From Runella limosa DSM 17973 (lineage in GTDB: Bacteria; Bacteroidota; Bacteroidia; Cytophagales; Spirosomataceae): 64,000 bases of DNA. Under the pieces are notes generated by a model. That model searched no databases and was not told where the DNA came from. It saw only the letters and a list, made by a program, of their open reading frames with translations. The stretch is taken from assembly GCF_000482465.1 (NCBI RefSeq), contig NZ_KI519420.1, forward strand, positions 355,344 to 419,343. Direction: 5' to 3'. The translations under genes and the position numbers were made by a program. Below are positions 25,466 through 33,630 of this stretch, in pieces (the first letter of the stretch is position 1; every line of letters starts with the position of its first letter).

Positions 25466-26700
25466 GACAATTGAATATTTTTTTGTTGGAAAGAGAAGTC
25501 TCTAGTAGTGACTGAAAAATGATAAACCAATAGCGAAAAGAATAAAAAGAGCATGGCAATGCACTGTCCTTGAATCACATCTCCAAAATTGCCATGCTTA
25601 AAATAGAGTAGGGTAAGTTGTAAAATGCCTGCAAAAACTGAAAGTACAATGGGCGTTTTGCGGTCGAGTGATAGGTGATAATACACCCAGACGTTGGCAC
25701 AAGCAAACAGCGCAGTTACGGAAGCATATTGCCACAAGTAATGGCTGATACTAAGGTAGTTTTTGCCAAATAATGTACCTACGATATAGTCAGGGAAGGC
25801 CAAACATCCAACAACGATGAGAATAGCAATCAGTGCCACAATGGCAAAGCTTTTGATAAGTAAATGGTGGGTAGGTTGGCCCTTCTTTTTTTGTTCAATT
25901 ACCTTTGGAAATAGCACCATTACTACCGACCACGTTCCGAAATAGACGACCCGACCCGTCAACGCCAAGGCCGCATATAGACCCGCGTCTTGGGTAGTGA
26001 AGTAATGTTTTACCATTAAGACATCGCCGTTGTTAATAACAATTTGACTCAGCTCATATACCAATGTTGCTCCCAAAAAAACACTAACTCCTCCAAAAGA
26101 CTTGATGTGTATTGAGCCCGATTTCGAGGATTTTTGTGCCAAATGCGTGTAGATAAATCCACTGCCAATTGAGACGAATAAACCTATGACTATGCCCCAT
26201 GCAGCGCCGAATAAAACAACCATGCTGATGCCTACGATGAGCCGCGTCCACATTTCGATTTGATAAGTAGCCGCAAAATGTCCAAAACGTAAATCTCCTT
26301 GTAACTTGCCTCGCCCTACACTCATTACGAAGTAGAATGGAACCGCTATGGCAAGAAAAAGAAGCGAGGTTTCTGAGGTGAGATGAAAGGTATCAACGAT
26401 TGTATTTGAACCAACTATGACACTTACGCAGATAAGAAAGCCTATTAACCAAGCCAAGTCAGTCAGCTGATTTTGAGCGTCCGAAAACTTGGCCGCTGTT
26501 AGCTGAAATGCCGTAGCAATAAAAGAAATGGCCAACAAACAGGTTACTAAGAAATTGGCTTCACCAAAGGCTTCAGGACTAAGCAAGCGCCCTGCAAGTA
26601 GGTTGAAAGCATAATTGCCAATGTTTACCACTAACGTGCTGACCATTAGCATAAATCCTGTGCTCAAAAGGGCTTCGTTGGTTGTTTTGAGCTTACTCAT
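25462..26700 (-). CDS. Polysaccharide flippase (Wzx/MATE-type oligosaccharide transporter)
   Basis: The 412-residue integral membrane protein has about 12 hydrophobic segments. The N-terminus LVVNIGNYAFNLLAGRLLSPEAFGE is the typical start of the polysaccharide transporter (PST/Wzx) family. Another conserved piece is LAALALTGRVVYFGTWSVVM near the middle (TTQDAGLYAALALTGRV). It should move lipid-linked or nascent glycan across the inner membrane. It overlaps the GT4 gene by 4 bp and the STAS gene by 8 bp, so all three are translationally coupled. Confidence 0.85.
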   Translation of the reverse strand: MSKLKTTNEALLSTGFMLMVSTLVVNIGNYAFNLLAGRLLSPEAFGEANFLVTCLLAISFIATAFQLTAAKFSDAQNQLTDLAWLIGFLICVSVIVGSNTIVDTFHLTSETSLLFLAIAVPFYFVMSVGRGKLQGDLRFGHFAATYQIEMWTRLIVGISMVVLFGAAWGIVIGLFVSIGSGFIYTHLAQKSSKSGSIHIKSFGGVSVFLGATLVYELSQIVINNGDVLMVKHYFTTQDAGLYAALALTGRVVYFGTWSVVMVLFPKVIEQKKKGQPTHHLLIKSFAIVALIAILIVVGCLAFPDYIVGTLFGKNYLSISHYLWQYASVTALFACANVWVYYHLSLDRKTPIVLSVFAGILQLTLLYFKHGNFGDVIQGQCIAMLFLFFSLLVYHFSVTTRDFSFQQKNIQLS

Positions 26701-27013
26701 AGTCGTAGAGGTAATCAGGAATAGAAGTAATGATATTTAAAACAAGGTCAAACTTCGTGAGATGAAACGTATGCCGTCCTTGGGCGGATTTAGGCAGTAC
26801 TACTTTGAGATTTTTACGCTTGTGAGCAATCACCAAAGCATTTATCGCAATCAAATCAACTTTAGTTACTTCGCTTAAATCAATAAATAATTGTTCGGCG
26901 GTTTCAGCCAATAACTCATTTTTGAGCGTCATGGCATCAGTAGCGCCAAACTCTCCCCTATAACGATAGATGCGAAGGCGTTCAGCAAATTGTTGATAAT
27001 TGGGTGCGTACAT
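26693..27013 (-). CDS. STAS-domain-like protein lacking the phosphorylatable serine
   Basis: ATG at 27013 gives 106 residues. A longer frame back to 27151 adds 46 residues with no STAS features and is unlikely. The block LFIDLSEVTKVDLIAINALV matches the STAS strand-helix where anti-anti-sigma factors have D-S-x-G. Here the serine position is Leu and the glycine is absent, so phosphorylation control as in SpoIIAA is not expected. The gene overlaps the flippase gene by 8 bp. A structural or adaptor role at the membrane complex, by analogy with STAS subunits of transporters, is an inference. Confidence 0.6.
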   Translation of the reverse strand: MYAPNYQQFAERLRIYRYRGEFGATDAMTLKNELLAETAEQLFIDLSEVTKVDLIAINALVIAHKRKNLKVVLPKSAQGRHTFHLTKFDLVLNIITSIPDYLYDYE

Positions 27014-27354
27014 GGTTTGTGGTGTTTTGTTGGGACAAAGTTGCGACAAACGCCCGCCCTGAATGGTAGTAATTCGATGAATGACAAAAAGCGGAGGTTT
27101 TTTGGGAGATTTTGCCCGTTTATTCAGCAGTGAGCTCAGGCATTGGACCAAACCCAGCCCTGAAGACTAATTACCCAACTTCCATTGGTGTAGTAGAATC
27201 CACCGTTAGGTGACTACCAATCGATATATAAGAATAGCCAAACTGTAAAGGTGATTTTTCTGCCAAAAACACCTCAAAAACTGCACTTCATCGAAATACA
27301 GGGCATCACTACTGTAGTAGATGGTAGTTTTGCTTCATCAAATCGACAATCGTA
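27014..27354. other. Divergent control region between the STAS and TPR/beta-barrel genes
   Basis: This 341-bp gap separates the two divergent exopolysaccharide transcription units. It holds a TAGTTTTG -7 box at 27325-27332 for the plus-strand gene and a small palindrome CTACT-GT-AGTAG at about 27310. An open frame fills part of the left side (27014-27151) but has no recognisable domain. Nothing else is apparent. Confidence 0.5.
27325..27332 (+). promoter_or_regulatory. -7 box for the TPR/beta-barrel gene
   Basis: TAGTTTTG fits TAnnTTTG and lies 22 bp upstream of the ATG, which would give a very short leader. The CTACT-GT-AGTAG inverted repeat just upstream could be a regulator site over the promoter. 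Confidence 0.4.
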
Positions 27355-29397
27355 ATGAAAAAGATACTCGTAGTTTTTCTGGTGATATTTGCAGGAGCTG
27401 TACAGGCACAAGAGGTATTGCAGGCAGGTTTTAAATTGCTTGAAAATGGGCAATTTGCCGAAGGGGCTGCTTTTTTTAAGCACTACCTTACTACGCAAGA
27501 TGCTACCAACAAAACTGCATTGCTTTGCTACGGACGTGGCACTGGGTTGTCGGGAAATGTAACTGAGGCCAAAGAAGTGTTTGGAAAACTCCTCCAACGT
27601 TATCCTGGTGATTTTGAAATATCGCTCAATGCTGCGGAGGCACTTATGTGGTGCAAAGAATATGCCGAGGCCAAACGCTATTACGAAAAACTGTTGACTG
27701 AAAAACCCAATGATTTTGCGGCCAATTTAGGGTATGCCAATGCGCTTGCTTCGCTGTTTGAATACGAAAAAGCATTGGTCTTTACCGAAAAAGCACTTCA
27801 AATTCAGCCTTCTAACGACAATGCCAAGCTAAGTCGTAAATATGCGCGTTTGGGATTGGCCGATTATTTTGTAAAAAACCAAGATTATCACCGTGCCGCT
27901 CCGCTGCTTGAGTCTATTTTGTCGGAAAATGCGACGGATAAAGAAGCTCTTTTTGCCAAAGCACAGCTCTATATTCAACTTGAGCGCTACAATGAAGCGG
28001 AAAAAATATATCAACAATTGCTTCAACTTACCCACGGTCAGACTGAGGTATATCTGAACCTTTCGTACTTGTCTTTTTTGCAGGCCAACAAGCCTTTGGC
28101 TTTTGAATATGCCAATAAAGCAGTTGAAAGTACGGCTACTCAGCCGCAAAAATACCTTACGGCGCGGTTGGGACGTATTACGGCCTTGGGTTGGAACGGA
28201 AAATTTAAGCAGGCTTTTGCCGAATTGGATTCGCTTGACTCTGTTTTTCCTAACAATAACGACCTATTAATCAAAAGAGCAGGGCTTTCAATTTGGAACA
28301 AAGAATTTGCCCATTCGGTCTCGCTCTTCAAAAAATCATTGCGTAATGTTCCTTCTTCTTTTGATGGCAATTTGGGCGTAGCCGACGCCCTTTTTGCCCA
28401 AGAACTGGATGATGAATCGAAAAAGTACGTGTTGAAGACCCTGGAATATTACCCAAATCAAAAAGATGCCAAAGACTTTTTGGCAAAACTGGCATTACGT
28501 CACGCACCTGCCCTCACTACCCACAATTTCATCAGCAGTGATAAAGGTGGTAACGCATCAAAAAATTACCAAGCCAATGTGGCATTTGATGTCGCAACTG
28601 CTTTACGGTTCAATGTGGGTTACCGCCGCCGTGAAGTGAGTAATTCGCTCGAAAATAATAGCGCAAACGTGCAAACAATGACCGCAGGTTTGCGGTGGAG
28701 GGTCAAGCCGTTTTGGTTGATTACTGGCGCAATCAATGTCACAAAATTAGAGAAAGACGGGGCTGTTGCTCCTTTCAAAACCTTTGATATTGCCAGTGAA
28801 TTCAGATTAAATAAGTTTCAAACGCTCGAACTTCGTCACAACTCAGACGTTCAGAGTTTTACGGCAGGTTTGGTGGGCAATCAGTTATCATTCAAAAATT
28901 ACATTGCCACTTATAACCTCAGTACCCCTTTCAAGGTAGGGGTTTATTCCCAGTATTATTACACAAAAAACTCGGATGGAAATACGCGTAATTTGCTCTT
29001 TGCTTCGCTTTACTATGATTTGAAAGCAACTCCTGTCGTGAAGTTTGGTATAAACTACCAGCGCATGACTTTTGAGAAACGGATGTCTCGGGTTTATTTT
29101 AGCCCTTTTTTGTTCCGTTCGTATGAAGTATTTGGTGTGTCAGAAAACCTCAATGTACCTAAGCAAAAATTCCTGTATCAGGTTTCGGTAGCGGGAGGGA
29201 TGCAGCGTATTGAAGACGAAGCATATCAGGCTACTTATCGGGCATCGCTCACGCTTGGTTACAAACCTAGCGCCAACATCGAACTAACGGCATACAGCTT
29301 GTACAGCAATAGCGCTACCTCGTCGGTGGTGGGGTATAGCTACTCAGAAACAGGTATTAAAGCAAAATGGATTTTGTTGAAAAAACAGCAATATTAA
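27355..29397 (+). CDS. TPR-repeat outer-membrane beta-barrel protein (exopolysaccharide export type)
   Basis: The 680-residue protein has a signal peptide (ILVVFLVIFAGAVQAQ), about ten tetratricopeptide repeats (residues about 20-385, for example FEISLNAAEALMWCKEYAEA and EALFAKAQLYIQLERYNEAE) and a C-terminal region of about 290 residues rich in alternating beta strands. That region resembles YaiO-type barrels (FNVGYRRREVSNSLENN, SVAGGMQRIEDEAYQATYRA). TPR plus barrel is the layout of export porins such as PgaA, BcsC and PelB. It probably forms the outer-membrane exit for the polymer made by the neighbouring genes. Its TAA stop shares the palindrome TTAA with the stop of the convergent LytTR regulator, leaving no room for a terminator. 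Confidence 0.75.
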   Translation: MKKILVVFLVIFAGAVQAQEVLQAGFKLLENGQFAEGAAFFKHYLTTQDATNKTALLCYGRGTGLSGNVTEAKEVFGKLLQRYPGDFEISLNAAEALMWCKEYAEAKRYYEKLLTEKPNDFAANLGYANALASLFEYEKALVFTEKALQIQPSNDNAKLSRKYARLGLADYFVKNQDYHRAAPLLESILSENATDKEALFAKAQLYIQLERYNEAEKIYQQLLQLTHGQTEVYLNLSYLSFLQANKPLAFEYANKAVESTATQPQKYLTARLGRITALGWNGKFKQAFAELDSLDSVFPNNNDLLIKRAGLSIWNKEFAHSVSLFKKSLRNVPSSFDGNLGVADALFAQELDDESKKYVLKTLEYYPNQKDAKDFLAKLALRHAPALTTHNFISSDKGGNASKNYQANVAFDVATALRFNVGYRRREVSNSLENNSANVQTMTAGLRWRVKPFWLITGAINVTKLEKDGAVAPFKTFDIASEFRLNKFQTLELRHNSDVQSFTAGLVGNQLSFKNYIATYNLSTPFKVGVYSQYYYTKNSDGNTRNLLFASLYYDLKATPVVKFGINYQRMTFEKRMSRVYFSPFLFRSYEVFGVSENLNVPKQKFLYQVSVAGGMQRIEDEAYQATYRASLTLGYKPSANIELTAYSLYSNSATSSVVGYSYSETGIKAKWILLKKQQY

Positions 29398-30083
29398 ATC
29401 ATATTGAGTCGGGTCATCAATTCAGATTTGTTGGCTCTACTGATGGGAATGACTTTGTTGCTAATCACGAGGTTGTTTTCTTCGATGTCCACAATTTTGT
29501 CTAAATGAACGATAAACGACCTGTGTACCCTCAAAAACTGATTGCCCAGCTTTTCTTCTAAATATTTCATGGTTGTATGTACGACATAGGAGCTTTTGGT
29601 CGTAAAAATTTTAACATAGTCCCCTACATTTTCCACAAAGAGAATCTCCGCATAGGGTAACCGAATGTATCGACCCTCTATTTTTACGTAGATTTCTTGG
29701 CGCTCCAACGAAACGGCCGTTTTTCGGGTATTGAGCTCGAGTACTTTCTCTACGGCTACTTTGAAACGAGGCAACGTGATTGGCTTCTGTAAGTAGTCGG
29801 TTACTTGGTACTGGTACGCATCAAAAGCATACTCAGTTTTGGTGGTAGTCATGATCACCTGTGGCATAGAGGTCAGGTTTTCTAACAACCCAAATCCTGA
29901 TAAACCAGGCATTTCAATATCCAGCCATATTAAATCTACTTCTTCAGCAGATAAAAAAGTAAGGGCATCTTCGGCATTCTCAAAGGCAGCGATTAGTTGA
30001 AGCGAGTCGTGTTGTTCACAGAGCCGTTGCAGCGACTTGCGAGCCATTATTTCATCTTCAACAATGATACATTTTAGTTTCAT
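29394..30083 (-). CDS. LytTR-family response regulator
   Basis: The 229-residue regulator has an N-terminal receiver domain with the phospho-acceptor in LIWLDIEMPGLSGF (Asp55), the conserved Thr in VIMTTTKTEYAF and the Lys in YLQKPI. The C-terminal LytTR DNA-binding domain begins near residue 125 (VKIEGRYIRLPYAEILFVEN, YVVHTTMKYLEEKLGNQFLR, VHRSFIVHLDKI). It lies 29 bp downstream of the hybrid kinase gene and is its likely output. It converges on the TPR/beta-barrel gene with overlapping stop codons, which suggests it may control surface polysaccharide genes. That target is inference. Confidence 0.93.
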   Translation of the reverse strand: MKLKCIIVEDEIMARKSLQRLCEQHDSLQLIAAFENAEDALTFLSAEEVDLIWLDIEMPGLSGFGLLENLTSMPQVIMTTTKTEYAFDAYQYQVTDYLQKPITLPRFKVAVEKVLELNTRKTAVSLERQEIYVKIEGRYIRLPYAEILFVENVGDYVKIFTTKSSYVVHTTMKYLEEKLGNQFLRVHRSFIVHLDKIVDIEENNLVISNKVIPISRANKSELMTRLNMI

Positions 30084-30112
30084 GGCATCTTTGTTAGTCT
30101 TTGGGAGTAAGC

Positions 30113-32971
30113 TTATTGTGTGGGTTCTTGTAGTTGAACCAATTCTTTTTGCAGAATGGGTATAGCGGCATTCAAGCTATTTTGGGCATCATCCCAAAGC
30201 TTTTGTAGTTGTTCTTCTTTCGGATTTTCTTTAGCGGTGGTTTCTATTTCTAACAGTTGAAGTTCGAGTTTAGTAAGCCCAACCATACCGAGTGTAGGTT
30301 TTAATTTATGAGCCAGTTTACTCAAAGACTCCCAGTCGTTTTGTAGGATTAAGTCCTGAATAGCAGGGAATTCGAGTAATACATTGGACAAAAATGTTTG
30401 AAACATATCTGCGGCATACGACTTGTCATCGCCATACATTTCTTGCAAACGAGTATGGTCAAGTTGAGTAGTATAGTTGCTTGATGTTTGTGGGTTTGAG
30501 TCGGTATTACTGATTTTTATGTAACGTTTCAAGATTCCCAGCAGCTGATTGGGTGCAAAAGGTTTGGTGATAAAATCATCCATCCCAACCAGCTTGGTTT
30601 TGCTCTTTTGGTCAAGCATCGCCGAGGCGGTAAGGGCTACGATAGGTGTGTGTTGGTTGGGGTTTTTGGTATTACGAATGGTGATTGTTGCTTCATAGCC
30701 GTCCATGTTAGGCATTTGAATATCCATTAAGATAATGTCAAACGCCTGTTTTTGTGCTTTTTCCACCGCTTTTTTTCCGTCGGAAGCAATCACAAAGTCA
30801 ATATCCCATTTGTTCAATAAGCTACTAATGTACTTTTGGTTCATTAGGTTATCCTCGGCTACCAATACTTTACATCCCAACAAATCGCTTGAAACTTTTT
30901 GAATCTCGAAGGTATCAGGGACAACATCCAAGTCCGACTTTTGAAAGGGGAGCATAAAAGTGAACGTTGTTCCTTCGCCTTCGCGGCTTTTGACTGAGAT
31001 GCTTCCGCCCTGTAAATCAATCAATTGTTTGGTGATAGCTAGTCCTAATCCTGTGCCTTTATGTTTATGGTTGTTGGCATTGACCTGTTTAAATTTCTGA
31101 AAAATCTCGTCTAATTTATTTGCAGGAATCCCAATCCCAGTATCGCTTATCTTAAACTCAATCCAGAGCGTATTTTCTTCTTCTTTTTTGAGTTTTACCG
31201 TAATCTCAATGGTACCTTCTTCCGTGAATTTCTCCGCATTGCCAATCAAATTGAGTAAGATTTGGTTGAGCATAAGGTCATCACCAGAATACATACCCGA
31301 GATACGGGCATCAATCATCATATCTAATTCAACTGGGCGATTTTGAAGCTTAATTTGAAAAACCCGCTGTGTTGTTCGTAGCAGTCCCACTAAATCAAAA
31401 GGGTGGTTTTGTACTTCAATGCGTCCAGCTTCAATTTTTGCCATATCGAGTAGGTCAGAGATGAGGCTGTGTAGAAAGTCAGCCGAGGTTTTAAGTATTT
31501 CTAAAAATTCAAATTGCTGTTTGGTCGGTCGTGTATCAAAGAGCAGGTGGGTCATGCCAATGATGGCATTAAGTGGCGTACGAATTTCGTGGCTCATATT
31601 GGCCAAAAATTGTTTCTCGGCTTGGCGAGCATCTTCGGCTATTTGTTTAGCAAGGGCAAGTTCGTGTTCGAGTACTTTTCGATCTGTAATATCATAATGA
31701 ATACCCATCGAGCCAGTCACTTTGCCGTGCTCGTCCATAATAGGAGCTCCACTTATAATGACCCAGATAGGAGTTCCGTCTTTTTTGAGAATCTGCATCT
31801 CATAAGAGCTTGCGGTGCCTTTGGGGCGAAGCGCTTGATTATTATTCAAAACTTCCTCAAACTCCCGAGTGATTAATAACTCTGGTGCTAGTTTTCCGAT
31901 AAGTTCTTCTTGGGTATAACCTACCAGCTTACAGAAACGATCATAAGCTCTAACAATGCGCTGGTCGTTGTCCACTTCCAACAGGCCGAGTTCCATATTG
32001 TTCATGATGCCTCGGTATTTTTCTTCGCTCTTACGGATTTGTTCCCTGATTAGGTGTTTTTCGGTAATATCGGCGTACTTCCAAAGGTGTCCACGGTAAT
32101 GGCCTTCCAAGAAAATAGGGATATAATCTCGCTGCAATATGCGCCCATCCACCATTTCAAGCTCCTCTTCCACAACAATCTCTCGTTTTAGAAGCAGATC
32201 TTCGATGCGAGCCACAAATTGCTCAGGGTTTTTGAAAAGATGCTTGGATTGTTCGGCAGATTGAGAGCAATCTAGTCCTTTCAGCGTATCAGGAGGGGCA
32301 GGAATACCGAAAAGGTCGCAGAAAAGCTGATTGACTAGAATAATTCTGCGATACTCGTCTTCTACCAATACCCCTTTTTGGAGATTGGTGATAAGAGTAG
32401 TGAGGCGAGTTTGGGTAGTACGGAGGGCATCTTCCGTGGTTTTGAGTTCGGTCACGTCGCGAGCTACGGCTACCAATTCGGTTATTTGTCCCGCTTGCTC
32501 AATGATTCTTACGGTTTGGCCAATCCAAACAACCTCGCCGTTTTTTTTAAGTGCAGGAAAATCTTTGTAGGTACTCTGTTGCTTCTCTTCAATCATTTGC
32601 CTGTAAAAAGCAATGAGTTCTTGACGGAATTCGGGGACAACCAAGGTCGAAAAATGCTGCCCGATTAATTCGTTTTCGGAATACCCCAAGCGTTCTTGTA
32701 CAACTGAATTAACAAATAAGAAATAGCCACTTGGCGAAATTTTATAAATGATATCCTGCACAGATTCAATGAGTTCTCTGTGCCGTTTTTCGCTTTCTTG
32801 GAGTTCTTCAATTCCTTGTTTAACTTGTTGTTCAAGATTCTGATTCAGAAGACTCAGTTGCTCGTTGGCCTTATATAGCTCCAATGCTTTTGTCTCCAAA
32901 ATAGCCTCGGCTTGTAGTCGGGCTTTTCGTTCTCGATCAACACGTCGTTTGAGCAGTTCAACCTCTTCCAT
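30113..32971 (-). CDS. Soluble hybrid histidine kinase: coiled coil, three PAS, HisKA, HATPase, receiver, Hpt
   Basis: The 952-residue kinase has no membrane segment. Residues 1-60 form a coiled coil, and three PAS domains follow at about 62-180, 185-300 and 312-430. The dimerisation domain holds the phospho-His in FLANMSHEIRTPLNAIIGM (His461). The ATPase has the N box LIGNAEKF and G boxes around ISDTGIGIPANKLDE and HKGTGLGLAITKQL. The receiver has LMDIQMPNMDGYEA (Asp750), and the C-terminal Hpt domain has LAHKLKPTLGMVGL (His888). It can therefore run a His-Asp-His relay to a separate regulator. The start codon is one base after the H-NOX stop, so the H-NOX protein is the probable input and LytTR the output. 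Confidence 0.93.
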   Translation of the reverse strand: MEEVELLKRRVDRERKARLQAEAILETKALELYKANEQLSLLNQNLEQQVKQGIEELQESEKRHRELIESVQDIIYKISPSGYFLFVNSVVQERLGYSENELIGQHFSTLVVPEFRQELIAFYRQMIEEKQQSTYKDFPALKKNGEVVWIGQTVRIIEQAGQITELVAVARDVTELKTTEDALRTTQTRLTTLITNLQKGVLVEDEYRRIILVNQLFCDLFGIPAPPDTLKGLDCSQSAEQSKHLFKNPEQFVARIEDLLLKREIVVEEELEMVDGRILQRDYIPIFLEGHYRGHLWKYADITEKHLIREQIRKSEEKYRGIMNNMELGLLEVDNDQRIVRAYDRFCKLVGYTQEELIGKLAPELLITREFEEVLNNNQALRPKGTASSYEMQILKKDGTPIWVIISGAPIMDEHGKVTGSMGIHYDITDRKVLEHELALAKQIAEDARQAEKQFLANMSHEIRTPLNAIIGMTHLLFDTRPTKQQFEFLEILKTSADFLHSLISDLLDMAKIEAGRIEVQNHPFDLVGLLRTTQRVFQIKLQNRPVELDMMIDARISGMYSGDDLMLNQILLNLIGNAEKFTEEGTIEITVKLKKEEENTLWIEFKISDTGIGIPANKLDEIFQKFKQVNANNHKHKGTGLGLAITKQLIDLQGGSISVKSREGEGTTFTFMLPFQKSDLDVVPDTFEIQKVSSDLLGCKVLVAEDNLMNQKYISSLLNKWDIDFVIASDGKKAVEKAQKQAFDIILMDIQMPNMDGYEATITIRNTKNPNQHTPIVALTASAMLDQKSKTKLVGMDDFITKPFAPNQLLGILKRYIKISNTDSNPQTSSNYTTQLDHTRLQEMYGDDKSYAADMFQTFLSNVLLEFPAIQDLILQNDWESLSKLAHKLKPTLGMVGLTKLELQLLEIETTAKENPKEEQLQKLWDDAQNSLNAAIPILQKELVQLQEPTQ

Positions 32972-32972
32972 G

Positions 32973-33509
32973 TTATTTTACAATCACAAATTGTACGTGG
33001 CTTCCGTCTTCTTTAATGGCTTGTTGGGTAATAGTAGCATTTTCGCTAAAGTGTAGCAGTGTGCCTTCTATGAGTCCGTGCGCAAAATCGGCCATTTTTC
33101 GTTTTGAATAGTAGTTCATGATGAGGGTATTGTCATCCACGCGCTCAATGTCAAAATGGGGTAGTTCGGCATCGGGATAGAGTTTTTGTACCTCAACGTG
33201 AATATAGTTATGAATACTGCCCAAAAAAGTAAACGCATCGGAGGGGCTTTGGAGAAAACGATTATAAATTCGAGTAAAAGACTTAAATAAATACTTGCCA
33301 TAAGCCCTCAAAAGTGCAGGCACGGGTATCTGGGTGCGTTGACTAAGGTTGGCCACTAAGCTTATTATTTCATTGTAGTCGTACGTGCCGACTGCTGTAT
33401 AAATACCTCCTGATGGTAAAACAGTCGTCTCCACCAGAGTATCGACCATTTCATAACCAAACTCTTCCTCGACCATCTCGAAGAATTCTGTAAAAACAAT
33501 GCCTTTCAT
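32973..33509 (-). CDS. H-NOX haem nitric-oxide sensor protein
   Basis: The start MKGIVFTEFFEMVEEEFGYE gives 178 residues, the standard H-NOX length. A 36-residue upstream extension is non-typical. The proximal haem ligand appears in NYIHVEVQKLYPDAELP (His104), and the haem-propionate motif Y-x-S-x-R appears as YYSKRKM (Tyr133, Ser135, Arg137). Five residues after that Arg, where the oxygen-binding Thermoanaerobacter protein has a distal Tyr (from memory), there is Phe142. This predicts a NO-selective sensor. Bacterial H-NOX proteins usually regulate a co-operonic histidine kinase or cyclic-di-GMP enzyme. Here the kinase gene begins one base after the stop. Confidence 0.92.
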   Translation of the reverse strand: MKGIVFTEFFEMVEEEFGYEMVDTLVETTVLPSGGIYTAVGTYDYNEIISLVANLSQRTQIPVPALLRAYGKYLFKSFTRIYNRFLQSPSDAFTFLGSIHNYIHVEVQKLYPDAELPHFDIERVDDNTLIMNYYSKRKMADFAHGLIEGTLLHFSENATITQQAIKEDGSHVQFVIVK

Positions 33510-33630
33510 ACGTTGTGAGTTGATAGTGTGTTTACAAAAATCGTCAAAAACTGCTGAAAATATAGGCTTTTTTTCCAAACATCGAAAAAAGAGTAAGCAG
33601 CTGTGCCTAAGCGACATCTTTGCATCAAAA

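Noticed and set aside
24275..26700. Assignment of the GT4/flippase pair as PelF/PelG
   Set aside because: The pairing is similar, but the flippase looks like an ordinary Wzx-type protein and no PelA, PelD or PelE features are seen. Naming would overreach.
27014..27151. 46-codon extension of the STAS-like protein
   Set aside because: It has no STAS features and occupies the divergent promoter region. ATG at 27013 fits the domain boundary.
33499..33630. N-terminal extension of the DUF4114 protein
   Set aside because: It overlaps the start of the divergent H-NOX gene and would bury the signal peptide that begins at 33631.
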